Assembly: GCA_017745075.1 (NCBI GenBank)
Contig: JAGIAD010000012.1
Span: 1 to 64,000 of the forward strand
DNA length: 64,000 nucleotides
DNA from: Sphingobacteriaceae bacterium
GTDB lineage: Bacteria > Bacteroidota > Bacteroidia > Sphingobacteriales > Sphingobacteriaceae
Direction of reading: 5' to 3'
Position numbers and translations under genes: made by a program. The notes beneath the pieces were generated by a model. The model saw only the letters and a program-made list of their open reading frames with translations, did no database searches and was not told where the DNA came from. This document shows, in pieces, positions 19,666 through 28,360 of this stretch (its first letter is position 1; the number at the start of each line of letters is the position of its first letter).

Positions 19666-21725
19666 TATGATTGATGCTTGGTTTTTAAATAGTTGTAGAT
19701 GTCTACCTGTGCCCTTATCTTTTTGCTTAATCTGTTTTTATGGTATTTATTATTGTTCAAAGCATTAATTTGCCTCGATTTGGTATTGTCTTGCAGTTGC
19801 AGATCAATAATATCCTGTATTTCCTGTTTCACATCCTTATCCAAAACCGGGAATCCCACCTCTACGCGGTGCTCAAAATTCCGGCTCATTAAATCGGCAG
19901 AAGAAAGGTACATGTCGTTTTTGCCATTGTTACCAAAAATATAAACACGGGCATGTTCCAAAAACTTATCGATAATACTGATGGCCGTAATATTTTCGCT
20001 GAAACCCTTTACACCGGGTACCAAACAGCAGATGCCGCGCACAATCAACTGGATTTTAACACCTGCATTACTCGCATCGTAAAGTTTAGCAATAATGGCT
20101 TCATCGGCCAGGCTGTTTACTTTTAGCATAATGTAGGCCAGTTTGCCCTGTTTTGCATTCCTGATTTCTCGGTTTATAAAATTAACCAGCTTAGAACGGC
20201 TTTCTAAAGGCGAAACAATCAAATGCTTAAATCCTTTGGTTACCGTACGCTTGTTCAAAGCATCAAAAAGCTTAACCAGATCATTTGTAATCTCTTTTCT
20301 GGTGGTAAAAATGCTATGATCGCAATATAGACCAGCGGTTTTCTCGTTAAAGTTACCGGTTGCCAGGTTAGCATAGTAAACAGGTTTATCTTTTTCTATT
20401 CGCTTAACTAGGCAAATTTTAGAGTGCACTTTGTAATCGGTTAAACCATAATTCACCTTTACCCCCTCTTCCATTAAACGGGTAGTCCAAAAGATATTGG
20501 CCTGCTCATCAAAACGGGCTTTAAGTTCGAGTAAAACAGAAACCGTTTTGCCATTTTTGGCGGCATTGATCAAAGCATTGATTACTTTAGAGTTTTCGGC
20601 CAAACGGTATAGCGTAATCTGTATCTCGGTAACTTTTGGATCTATCGCCGCCTCGCGCAGAAATAAAATAATATAATCGTACGATTGGTAAGGTAAATTA
20701 ACCAGATAATCGCGTTGTGCAACCTTAGCGAACATGCTCTGCGTGCGGTGCAGATCGTGAACCTTGAGTGGCACATTCGGTGCATATTCCAATTCCTTTT
20801 TGCCCACATTCGGAAAAGCAATAAAATCGCCAAATTTATGATAACGGTTACCGGGGATGAGGCTTTCGGCTTCCAGTTTCAGTTTGTTTACCAAAACAGT
20901 TAACATACCTAAAGGCATGGCCGAATCGTAAAGCAAACGCATGGGTTTTCCCTTCTTACGTTTTTCCAAACTGTTTTTTAAATCCTCTATAAATTTATCA
21001 CTCACATTTTTATCGATATCCAATTCTGCATCGCGTGTGAGCTGGATCGAATAAGCCTCTAAATGATCGTAGGTAAAAATGTAAAAAATATCATTCAGGC
21101 AGTACCTGATAATATCTTCGGCAAGGATAATAAATTTGAGGTCATTTGTTTCAGGAAGTACCAAAAACCGGGGTAAATTTGGCGGAATCTCAATAATTGC
21201 ATACTTCTCCCTTACTTTGGTATCTTTTTTCGATAGTTTAACGAAGAAATACAGGTACCTATCTTTCAATTCGGGGAAAGGTTTATCCATATCCAGCATA
21301 ATCGGAACAAGGTTAGATAGGATCTTATCCCTGAAATGGTTTTTCACAAACTCACCCCTGCTTACGTTGAGTTGGGTATCGTTTAAAATAAAAATCCTGT
21401 TCTGCGCAAGCTCGTTGATTAAAGTGGCCTGAAAAAGCTGGTCGAACTTCCTTTCCTGCTTTACTACAATATTTTTAATCTCGTTAAGGATTTTCTTTGG
21501 ATTAAACCCTAAAAGTGCCTTTGCTTTATCGTTCAGATTGGTAAGCCTGCTCATGGTGGCTACCCTAACGCGGTAAAATTCCTCTAAGTTGGAAGAAAAT
21601 ATGGATAGAAATTTAATACGTTCAATCAGTGGTACAGTTTCATCTGCAGCTTCCTGCAACACACGCTCGTTAAAATAAAGCCAGCTGATTTCACGGTTAA
21701 AAAATGGAATTTTCTTATTGCTCAT
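19665..21725 (-). CDS. ppk1: Polyphosphate kinase 1
   Basis: Makes long-chain polyphosphate from ATP, reversibly. At 686 aa it has the full length. The N-terminal domain carries FFNREISWLYFNERVLQEA. H434 in DYKVHSKICLV corresponds to the autophosphorylated His435 of E. coli PPK1, and H591 in FLEHARVYIFGNNG to His592. NLATGNFNEKTAGLYCDHS matches the first PLD-like C domain. The gene lies in an operon with ppx, faces the polyphosphate glucokinase cluster, and is preceded upstream by a histone-like gene with its own terminator. Confidence 0.97.
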   Translation of the reverse strand: MSNKKIPFFNREISWLYFNERVLQEAADETVPLIERIKFLSIFSSNLEEFYRVRVATMSRLTNLNDKAKALLGFNPKKILNEIKNIVVKQERKFDQLFQATLINELAQNRIFILNDTQLNVSRGEFVKNHFRDKILSNLVPIMLDMDKPFPELKDRYLYFFVKLSKKDTKVREKYAIIEIPPNLPRFLVLPETNDLKFIILAEDIIRYCLNDIFYIFTYDHLEAYSIQLTRDAELDIDKNVSDKFIEDLKNSLEKRKKGKPMRLLYDSAMPLGMLTVLVNKLKLEAESLIPGNRYHKFGDFIAFPNVGKKELEYAPNVPLKVHDLHRTQSMFAKVAQRDYLVNLPYQSYDYIILFLREAAIDPKVTEIQITLYRLAENSKVINALINAAKNGKTVSVLLELKARFDEQANIFWTTRLMEEGVKVNYGLTDYKVHSKICLVKRIEKDKPVYYANLATGNFNEKTAGLYCDHSIFTTRKEITNDLVKLFDALNKRTVTKGFKHLIVSPLESRSKLVNFINREIRNAKQGKLAYIMLKVNSLADEAIIAKLYDASNAGVKIQLIVRGICCLVPGVKGFSENITAISIIDKFLEHARVYIFGNNGKNDMYLSSADLMSRNFEHRVEVGFPVLDKDVKQEIQDIIDLQLQDNTKSRQINALNNNKYHKNRLSKKIRAQVDIYNYLKTKHQS

Positions 21726-21737
21726 TTAAAAAAATAA

Positions 21738-21761
21738 AAAATCCCTGTCAAAAACAGGGAT
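21738..21761 (-). terminator. Rho-independent terminator of the histone-like gene
   Basis: On the minus strand, atccctg (complement of 21755-21761) and cagggat (complement of 21741-21747) form a stem, followed by a long T-rich run (complement of 21726-21740). It lies 65 bases after the stop of the histone-like gene and just before ppk1, so ppk1 probably has its own promoter or depends on read-through. Confidence 0.7.
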
Positions 21762-21826
21762 GCTCAAATCTGCATATTAATTTGTTAAATCGATGTTAAT
21801 TCATTTGCATGTTAACGTTAACAAAT

Positions 21827-22456
21827 TTATTTTTTGGTAGGTGTTTTAACCACTTTCTTAACCGCAGGTGCTGCTTTTGCCACTGTCTTTTTAACAACAG
21901 GTTCCGTTTTTTTTGCTTCAGCTACCGGAGCTGTTGTCTTTTTAACTGCTGCTGCCGCCTTTGTCGGTGCTTTTGCAACAGGAGCTACTGCTTTTTTAAC
22001 CACTTTAGCCGTTTCTGCCACCGCTTTTTTTGCTGTTGCAACAGGTTTTGCTAAAACTTTTTCTGCTTTTTCTTCAGTTTCTATTGCAGCTACTTTAACA
22101 CTCTGCACTACAGGTTTAGCTTTGGCAACCGCTTTTTTTACTACTTTTTTAGCCGTCTTTTCTGATTTGCTTACCGCCTTTTCAACCGGTTTTTTCGCTG
22201 TTTTTGCTTTTTCTTTTGAAGTTTTTAGTAATTCATCAATTTTTTGACCCACATCAGCTTTTACGATGGTAAATTTCTTGGTTAGTTTTTTTGCCACACG
22301 TTTACTTGCCTTTCCAACCTCTGTACTGATTTCGGATACATCATGTCCTAAACTTTTAATTACCTCTAAAAATTTATCAGTGATAGATTGCTCCAATTGT
22401 TTTTTGACTTCCTTTTTGGTGATCTTTTTTTGAGACTTTGGTTTAGTGGTTTTCAT
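21827..22456 (-). CDS. Lys/Ala-rich histone H1-like protein
   Basis: A 209 aa very basic protein. The N-terminal about 75 residues look structured and helical (QLEQSITDKFLEVIKSLGHDV, VGQKIDELLKTSKEKAK). The rest is low-complexity Lys-Ala-Val-Pro repeats (KKAVAKAK, KKTVAKAAP) like eukaryotic H1 tails and the tails of AlgP/PhaF proteins. It likely binds DNA or granules non-specifically. It lies immediately upstream of ppk1 on the same strand. AlgP of Pseudomonas aeruginosa associates with polyphosphate granules, so a link with polyphosphate is a reasonable inference. Confidence 0.75.
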   Translation of the reverse strand: MKTTKPKSQKKITKKEVKKQLEQSITDKFLEVIKSLGHDVSEISTEVGKASKRVAKKLTKKFTIVKADVGQKIDELLKTSKEKAKTAKKPVEKAVSKSEKTAKKVVKKAVAKAKPVVQSVKVAAIETEEKAEKVLAKPVATAKKAVAETAKVVKKAVAPVAKAPTKAAAAVKKTTAPVAEAKKTEPVVKKTVAKAAPAVKKVVKTPTKK

Positions 22457-22532
22457 ATTATTTTTCGTTTTTTTGTGAGGTAAGATTAATTTCTACTAAA
22501 TCTACTTATTTTTTTACTCTAAAGCTAAAACC

Positions 22533-23024
22533 ATGCCTTCTTTTGATATAGTAAGTAAAGTTGATGCGCAAACATTAGATAATGCGATTAACAATGCAAA
22601 AAAAGAAATCCTTAACCGTTACGATTTTAACGGTTCGAAAAGTACGATCGATCTGGATAAAAAAACAAACATCATTACCATCGTTACCGAGGATGATATG
22701 CGCTTAAAAGCCATCGAAGGTTCGATCATTTCGAGGATGATGAAACAAAACCTTGATCCTAAAAGTTTAGATTTTGGTGATGAACAACAGGCCTCGGGCA
22801 ATATGATCAGGAAAGAGATCAGTATTAAAGAGGGACTTGATAAAGAGGCTGCCAAAAAGGTGGTGGCGAAGATCAAAGCCAGCGGGTTAAAGGTACAGCC
22901 ATCAATCATGGATGATCAGGTACGGGTAACCGCAAAAAAAATCGACGATTTACAGGCGGTAATCAGTTTGTGCCGAAGTGAAGATTTCGGACAGCCGTTA
23001 CAGTATATCAACATGCGTAACTAA
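22533..23024 (+). CDS. yajQ: YajQ-family nucleotide-binding protein
   Basis: A 163 aa cytoplasmic protein that matches YajQ from end to end: MPSFDIVSKVDAQTLDNAIN at the start, EILNRYDFNGSKSTI, ISIKEGLDKEAAKKVV, and the closing SEDFGQPLQYINMRN. Members bind cyclic di-GMP in some Gammaproteobacteria; binding in this group is not established. It is transcribed away from the histone-like gene. Confidence 0.95.
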   Translation: MPSFDIVSKVDAQTLDNAINNAKKEILNRYDFNGSKSTIDLDKKTNIITIVTEDDMRLKAIEGSIISRMMKQNLDPKSLDFGDEQQASGNMIRKEISIKEGLDKEAAKKVVAKIKASGLKVQPSIMDDQVRVTAKKIDDLQAVISLCRSEDFGQPLQYINMRN

Positions 23025-23136
23025 TTAGGTTAACTGTTTAAATTGGCTAATCGGTTAACTGTTGCCATCAGTTTACGAATGAACCAATGAACAACACACA
23101 GTTAACCATTTAAACAATTAACCAATTAAACCATAC
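23024..23136. repeat. AT-rich imperfect inverted repeat
   Basis: ggttaactgtttaaattgg near the left end and cagttaaccatttaaacaa near the right end are imperfect complements around a short non-coding centre. The same gttaac/tttaaac wording recurs at 35437-35470. It separates yajQ and the acetyltransferase gene. Confidence 0.4.
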
Positions 23137-23138
23137 TA

Positions 23139-23585
23139 ATGGAAATCAGCGAAAACGGTTTTATAATTTCAGATAAAAAGGACCTTTTAGATATTGGGGC
23201 CATCCACCATTATTTGAGTACAGCATCTTACTGGGCTAAAGATATTCCGTTTGATACGGTAAAACGATCTATTGAAAATTCACTTTGCTTTGGCATTTAT
23301 AAAGGTCCTGAACAGGTAGGTTTTGCCCGCTGGGTAACCGACAAGGCTACTTTTGCATGGCTTTGTGATGTATATGTAAAAGAAAACTACCGCGGTTTGG
23401 GCTTATCCAAGAAACTGATGTCGTTTATGATCTTCCACCCCGATCTACAGGGCCTGCGCCGTTATCAATTGGCTACTTTAGATGCCCACGGCCTGTACGA
23501 GCAATTTGGTTTTTCGATTATCGAGAACCCCGAAAGGCAAATGGGGATTGTTATTCCGGATATTTACAGCAGAAGTGCCGAATAG
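23139..23585 (+). CDS. GNAT-family N-acetyltransferase
   Basis: A 148 aa single-domain acetyltransferase. The acetyl-CoA site is seen as CDVYVKENYRGLGLSKKLMSFMI (V-x-x-x-x-R/G-x-G-L/A), and the fold ends with LATLDAHGLYEQFGF. The substrate is unknown; the type is close to stand-alone GNATs acting on small molecules. No operon partner is evident. Confidence 0.9.
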   Translation: MEISENGFIISDKKDLLDIGAIHHYLSTASYWAKDIPFDTVKRSIENSLCFGIYKGPEQVGFARWVTDKATFAWLCDVYVKENYRGLGLSKKLMSFMIFHPDLQGLRRYQLATLDAHGLYEQFGFSIIENPERQMGIVIPDIYSRSAE

Positions 23586-23641
23586 ACAAAAAACCTTTTT
23601 CAGTCTCACTTGTTTTTAGTACACATCAAGTATAAGAGAAC

Positions 23642-24235
23642 ATGAAAAAGATATTCTTATTACCTGCAGCTTTTGCATTGGTACTTTCATTAGGTGCATG
23701 TCAAACTGCAGATAAAAAATCAGCAACTACCAAAGACAGTGTTTCAGGTGATACTGCAATGGTAACCGGCAACGCAGTAGAATCTGAAAGTACCGAATCG
23801 GGTATTGACGAAGCCGGCGCTACCTTTCTAAGAAAAGCCGCAGTTGGCGGGATTATGGAAGTTGAAGCCGCAAAAATTGCAGCAAAAAATGCAAAAAGCA
23901 CAGCAGTAAAAGATTTTGCAGCCAAGATGCTTACCGATCATACCAAAGCCAATGGCGAGCTAAAAACTTTGGCTCAAAGTAAAAAGGTAATTACGCCTGA
24001 TGCTTTGCCGGCCGATCAACAGATCCACCTGGACGAAATGAAGAAAATAACCGGTGCCGCCTTTGATAAACATTATATGGATATGATGGTTACTGATCAT
24101 GATAAAACGGTGGCCTTGTTTAAAAAAGGGGCTGAAAACCGCGATCAAAGTGTTAAAGCATGGGCCATTAATACACTGAAAGTGATCGAATCGCATGATG
24201 AAATGGCGAAAAAGATTACGGCCAATTTAAAGTAG
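23642..24235 (+). CDS. DUF4142 ferritin-like lipoprotein
   Basis: A 197 aa protein with a lipobox (SLGAC, Cys20). A polar linker rich in Ser/Thr/Asp follows, then a four-helix DUF4142 domain (about 65-197): AATFLRKAAVGGIMEVEAAKIA, VKDFAAKMLTDHTKANGEL, FDKHYMDMMVTDHDKTVALF and WAINTLKVIESHDEMAKKI. The His/Asp pairs could bind metal. Members are widespread envelope proteins in Bacteroidota, often stress-linked; the function is undefined. Confidence 0.88.
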   Translation: MKKIFLLPAAFALVLSLGACQTADKKSATTKDSVSGDTAMVTGNAVESESTESGIDEAGATFLRKAAVGGIMEVEAAKIAAKNAKSTAVKDFAAKMLTDHTKANGELKTLAQSKKVITPDALPADQQIHLDEMKKITGAAFDKHYMDMMVTDHDKTVALFKKGAENRDQSVKAWAINTLKVIESHDEMAKKITANLK

Positions 24236-24261
24236 TTGAATTGGTTTTCAATAAAAATTTA

Positions 24262-24291
24262 AATCCCGAAATCATGGTTTCGGGATTTTTT
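24262..24291 (+). terminator. Rho-independent terminator after the DUF4142 gene
   Basis: aatcccgaaa (24262-24271) and tttcgggatt (24278-24287) form a perfect 10 bp stem with a 6 nt loop, followed by a T run. It lies 27 bases after the stop. Confidence 0.85.
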
Positions 24292-24444
24292 GTATCACCC
24301 CGGTTTAGTATTTTCCTCTTGCTCAAATCAATTCAGGATAATGCTGCTTTAGTTAAAATGTGTTAAAAGCATTAATTTTTGTTACAATTTCTTTCAATAA
24401 AAAAATTAAAATTAACTTTCACCGTTAAAAACAAAAGAAAATAA

Positions 24445-26058
24445 ATGAATAGGAATAGAATTTTCGGGGCGCTTTTTAGTGTTGCGCTTGTAACTGCGCT
24501 GCCAACTTTAGCCAATGCCCAAAAAGCCAACTGGCAAAATCTCGATCTTAAAAGTGATAGTACATTCGGAATCAGTACCGAAAAAGCATATAAAGAACTT
24601 TTAAAAGGTAAGAAATCTGTTAAAGTTATTGTAGCGGTTAACGATGGCGGTGTAGAAGCTACCCATGAAGATTTAAAACGCATAATGTGGGTAAATACGA
24701 AAGAGATCGCTGGTAATGGTAAAGACGATGATAAAAATGGCTATATAGACGACATAAATGGCTGGAATTTTATCGGCGGTCCTAAAGAATCTGTTAACTT
24801 CGAAACCTTAGAATTAACACGTTTAGTCCGTCGCGACCAGGCACGTTTTGCGAATACTACCGATGCAAATGTTGCAGAAAAGGATAAAAAAGACTGGGAA
24901 GCTTTTAAAGCAGAACGCGCAGACCTTGAGAAACAACTGGCTGATGCTAGAGAAAATCTTGCAGGCCTTACCGGTTTCAAAAATGCTTTAGATGCCGTAG
25001 TGAAGAAAATCGGGAAAGAAAACCCTACACTTGAGGATTTTAAAAACTTTAAGCCTAGCACACAAGTTGAAGGAAGGATACAGAATGTGTTGACTCAACA
25101 GCTTGAAAAAGGAAGCTTCAAAGATTTTTACGAAGATCAGATTGTAGAAGGCTTCGATTATTATACACGCCAGGTAAATTACAATTTAAACCTTGACTAT
25201 GATCCACGTTCGATTGTTGGTGACGACCCGAACAATGTGAACGAAAAATTTTATGGCAATAACGATGTGGCAGGTCCGGATGCCATGCACGGTACACACG
25301 TAGCAGGCATTATTGCTGCCGATAGAACCAATAAGCTTGGTATTTTAGGGGTAGCCGATAATGTAGCCATTATGGGGGTACGCTGTACACCAAACGGCGA
25401 TGAAAGAGATAAAGATGTTGCAAATGCCATCCGCTACGCGGTTGATAATGGTGCTAAAGTAATCAACATGAGTTTTGGTAAAGCCTACAGCTGGAACAAA
25501 GAAATAGTTAACGAAGCCATGAAATATGCAGCTTCAAAAGATGTATTAATTGTACAGGCAGCCGGCAACGAAAACAAAAACATTGATGTGGAAAACAATT
25601 TCCCTAACCACAAAGATTTAGACGAGAAAACCATTTCATCGTGGATTACTGTTGGCGCTTCAGGTCCGACAGATGACGAAACATTAAAGGCCAGTTTCTC
25701 AAACTTTGGTAAAACCCAGGTAGATGTTTTTGCTCCTGGTGTTCAGATTTATTCTACAGTACCGGGTTCTAAATATAAAAAATTAGATGGTACCAGTATG
25801 GCATCTCCGGTAGTTGCCGGTTTAGCGGGTTTAATCCGCTCTTATTACCCAAAATTAACTGCGGCACAGGTAAAAGAAATCATTGTTAAATCGGTTACCA
25901 AAGTAAATCACAATGTAACTTACGCTAAAGGCGAAGAGCCAGATGCAGAGAAGGTATCGGTTCCTTTCTCTGACCTTTGCATCAGCGGCGGTATTGTTAA
26001 TGCATACAACGCGTTAAAATTGGCTGCTACCTATTCAGGTAAAGCTACTGCCAAGTAA
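24445..26058 (+). CDS. Secreted subtilisin-like (S8) serine peptidase with long insertion
   Basis: A 537 aa exported protease with signal peptide (cleavage near ANA-Q). The catalytic triad is readable: D67 (VAVNDGGVEATHEDL), H282 (HGTHVAGI) and S451 (GTSMASPVVAG); the oxyanion Asn lies in QAAGNE. Two features are odd. The Asp motif reads D-G-G instead of the usual D-S/T-G. About 215 residues separate Asp and His, against roughly 30-60 in subtilisins; the insertion is highly charged and partly coiled-coil (KDWEAFKAERADLEKQLADA). Possible roles are regulation, dimerisation or substrate choice. Confidence 0.93.
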   Translation: MNRNRIFGALFSVALVTALPTLANAQKANWQNLDLKSDSTFGISTEKAYKELLKGKKSVKVIVAVNDGGVEATHEDLKRIMWVNTKEIAGNGKDDDKNGYIDDINGWNFIGGPKESVNFETLELTRLVRRDQARFANTTDANVAEKDKKDWEAFKAERADLEKQLADARENLAGLTGFKNALDAVVKKIGKENPTLEDFKNFKPSTQVEGRIQNVLTQQLEKGSFKDFYEDQIVEGFDYYTRQVNYNLNLDYDPRSIVGDDPNNVNEKFYGNNDVAGPDAMHGTHVAGIIAADRTNKLGILGVADNVAIMGVRCTPNGDERDKDVANAIRYAVDNGAKVINMSFGKAYSWNKEIVNEAMKYAASKDVLIVQAAGNENKNIDVENNFPNHKDLDEKTISSWITVGASGPTDDETLKASFSNFGKTQVDVFAPGVQIYSTVPGSKYKKLDGTSMASPVVAGLAGLIRSYYPKLTAAQVKEIIVKSVTKVNHNVTYAKGEEPDAEKVSVPFSDLCISGGIVNAYNALKLAATYSGKATAK

Positions 26059-26075
26059 AATAAATTGTTAAAAAC

Positions 26076-26103
26076 AACCAGCCTCTGCAAAAAGAGGCTG
26101 GTT
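26076..26103 (+). terminator. Rho-independent terminator after the subtilase gene
   Basis: aaccagcctc (26076-26085) and gaggctggtt (26094-26103) form a 10 bp stem with an 8 nt loop, 17 bases after the stop. The T-tract is weak. Confidence 0.7.
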
Positions 26104-26112
26104 CATAAAAAT

Positions 26113-26230
26113 CGTCATTGCAGGAAGGCTTTTTCAGTCGACTGTGCAATCTTTACAGCAGGAAGTGCTGACATGAAAGATTGCCTCCCCGAATGTCGGG
26201 ACAAGCTGTTATTCCTCCTTGCAATCATTT
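26113..26230. repeat. Intergenic repeat with terminal inverted repeats
   Basis: attgcaggaagg (26117-26128) is a near-complement of cctccttgcaat (26214-26225). The interior has cagtcgactgtgcaatc, gattgcctcc and gaatgtcgggac, wording common in dispersed Pedobacter-type repeats. It fills the gap between the convergent subtilase and paoC genes. Confidence 0.5.
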
Positions 26231-26234
26231 TCTG

Positions 26235-28358
26235 TTAAGCCAATACTTTATCTGGCGTAATCGGTAAAGATCTGATCCTTTTCCCTGTAGCATTAAAAAC
26301 GGCATTCGCCACCGCCGCAGAAAAACCAATCAAGGCAATTTCACCCATTCCTTTTGCCCCCATCGGGTTGATATAAGGATCGGGCTTGTTGATAAAGTTC
26401 ACATCTATTTCGGGTACATCGGCATTTACGGGAACATGGTAATCGGCAAAGTTGTTGTTAATATACCGCCCGTAACGATGATCGATAACAGATTCTTCAG
26501 TTAAAGCCATGCCAATACCACCAACAGCACCCCCCAGCATTTGGCTACGTGCAGTTTTCGGGCTCACAATTGTACCGGAATCGCCTACAGAAACGATTTT
26601 ACTTACTTTCACCACCCCGGTCAACGCATGAACTTTTACCTGTACAAAATGGATCGAAAAAGAATACATCGAATAATTATCTCTTTCTTTTGTGCCCTGG
26701 CTCTCTTTGGTAACCTCTATAAAAGGCAGGTTATTCTTCTTTAATACCTCAACAAAATTCGCAGTTGGGTCCATATTCGAATTAATGGCAAGCTCAGTAA
26801 TGGTCGATTTTAGGGCCACACAAACATCATTTACAGCCGACCCTACGGTAGATAAAGTAGCGGAGCCACCTTGACTTGGAGCAGGAGGCAAAGAAGAATC
26901 GCCCAGTTCGAAAGTGATTTTATTCACCGGAATTTTCATCAGTTTATTGGCAATTAAGGTCATGCCGGTACCTGTTCCAGGACCGATATCGCTTGTTGCA
27001 CTTTGTAAAAGCAAAGATCCGTCGGCCTTTAAAATTCCTTTAACACTGGCTTTCCCCCTGTTGGCATTAAAAACACCAACGCTTACCCCATAACCGGTTT
27101 GCCATTGTCCTTCAACCAGGCTACCAGGTTTATTTTTACGGTTGCTCCAGCCTATTTTTTCGGCACCGATTTTATAGGCTTCTTTTATGTTCTTGCTCGA
27201 AAATGGTTTATTTTTCTGCTGATCTGTTTCCGGATCATTCTTGATCCTGAAATCCAGTGGATCCATATCGAGGGCATGCGCCATTTCATCGATGGCACTT
27301 TCGAGGGCAAAAGCACCGGTTGCCTCCCCCGGGCCACGCATCCAGATCGGCACGCCAAGATCAACCGGAACAATGGCATAAGAGGTATTTACGTTATCGC
27401 ACTGGTACATAAATTTAGCCATATTCACCACGCCTTCGGTAAAGTTCTCGTAAGTTGATGTTTCGCCATAAGCACGGTGCGTAATACCGGTTAATTTACC
27501 ATCCTTATCTGCCCCTAAACCTATTACCTGGATGGCAGCAGGCCTGTTGCCCACCATAGTAAACATCTGGGCACGTGTAATCACCAGTTTTACCGGTTTA
27601 CCAATGTGTTTGGAAGCCATTACAGTTGCAATTTCAAGTGGCCAGGTGCGCAATGCCATCCCAAAACCACCACCAACAAACTCCGAATTTACCTGTATAT
27701 TTTCCACCGGGATTTTAAAAACGTTTGCAATTGTTCCCTGGGTTGATTTTACGCCCTGCGTTTTGGCATAAACGGTAACCTGGTTATTCGGGCGCCAATC
27801 GGCAATAATGCCGTGCAGTTCCATTGGGTTATGCGTTTCTATAGGTAGAAAATACCTCTCTTCGAGTTTTACCTCGGCTGTTTTATAGGCATTTTCTATT
27901 CCCCGTTTATAATCGGCCTGCCCTTGAAGTTTTTTCGCCTTTGGATCTTTTAAAGCTTTTGCAAAATCGGTATTAAATTCTTCCTTTGCATAAGTTGCCC
28001 CTACCAATGAGGCGGCATAAGTTGCCCTTTCGAAAGTATTGGCCACCACAATAGCAATTGGCTGCCCATTGTAAAAAATTTTATCTGTATAAAATATCTT
28101 CATCTGCGGACCACCCTCCTGCTCGTAAGCCGCTACCGATGGTTTATTTAAATGTGAAATTACAGCAATTACACCTGGAGCATTTTCTGCAGCCTTTGTA
28201 TCAAGTCCGGTAATTTTTCCTTTGGTAATGGTACTGGTTACCAATACACCATAAGTGAGTCCGGGGAGTTCATATTCTGCAAAATATTTAGCCTTTCCGG
28301 TAACTTTTAAAATTCCGTCTACCCTATCCGTATCTTCTTTTAACATGCGCTTTTCCAT
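26235..28358 (-). CDS. paoC: Molybdenum-binding subunit of aldehyde oxidoreductase (xanthine dehydrogenase family)
   Basis: The large subunit, 707 aa, binds the molybdenum cofactor and carries the active site. Seen: GKAKYFAEYELPGLTYGVLV at the N-terminus, FVGGGFGMALR (cofactor binding), WMRGPGEATGAFALESAIDEMA, and GAKGMGEIALIG with the expected catalytic Glu at 673. The length and subunit split match E. coli PaoC (YagR). It is third in a coupled minus-strand operon: 2 bases follow the FAD subunit stop. The likely role is periplasmic oxidation of aromatic or other aldehydes. Confidence 0.9.
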   Translation of the reverse strand: MEKRMLKEDTDRVDGILKVTGKAKYFAEYELPGLTYGVLVTSTITKGKITGLDTKAAENAPGVIAVISHLNKPSVAAYEQEGGPQMKIFYTDKIFYNGQPIAIVVANTFERATYAASLVGATYAKEEFNTDFAKALKDPKAKKLQGQADYKRGIENAYKTAEVKLEERYFLPIETHNPMELHGIIADWRPNNQVTVYAKTQGVKSTQGTIANVFKIPVENIQVNSEFVGGGFGMALRTWPLEIATVMASKHIGKPVKLVITRAQMFTMVGNRPAAIQVIGLGADKDGKLTGITHRAYGETSTYENFTEGVVNMAKFMYQCDNVNTSYAIVPVDLGVPIWMRGPGEATGAFALESAIDEMAHALDMDPLDFRIKNDPETDQQKNKPFSSKNIKEAYKIGAEKIGWSNRKNKPGSLVEGQWQTGYGVSVGVFNANRGKASVKGILKADGSLLLQSATSDIGPGTGTGMTLIANKLMKIPVNKITFELGDSSLPPAPSQGGSATLSTVGSAVNDVCVALKSTITELAINSNMDPTANFVEVLKKNNLPFIEVTKESQGTKERDNYSMYSFSIHFVQVKVHALTGVVKVSKIVSVGDSGTIVSPKTARSQMLGGAVGGIGMALTEESVIDHRYGRYINNNFADYHVPVNADVPEIDVNFINKPDPYINPMGAKGMGEIALIGFSAAVANAVFNATGKRIRSLPITPDKVLA

Positions 28359-28360
28359 AA

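Noticed and set aside
21834..22247. Plus-strand open frame opposite the histone-like gene
   Set aside because: It is the antisense of a Lys/Ala repeat, which gives a Phe/Ala/Thr-rich frame by composition alone.
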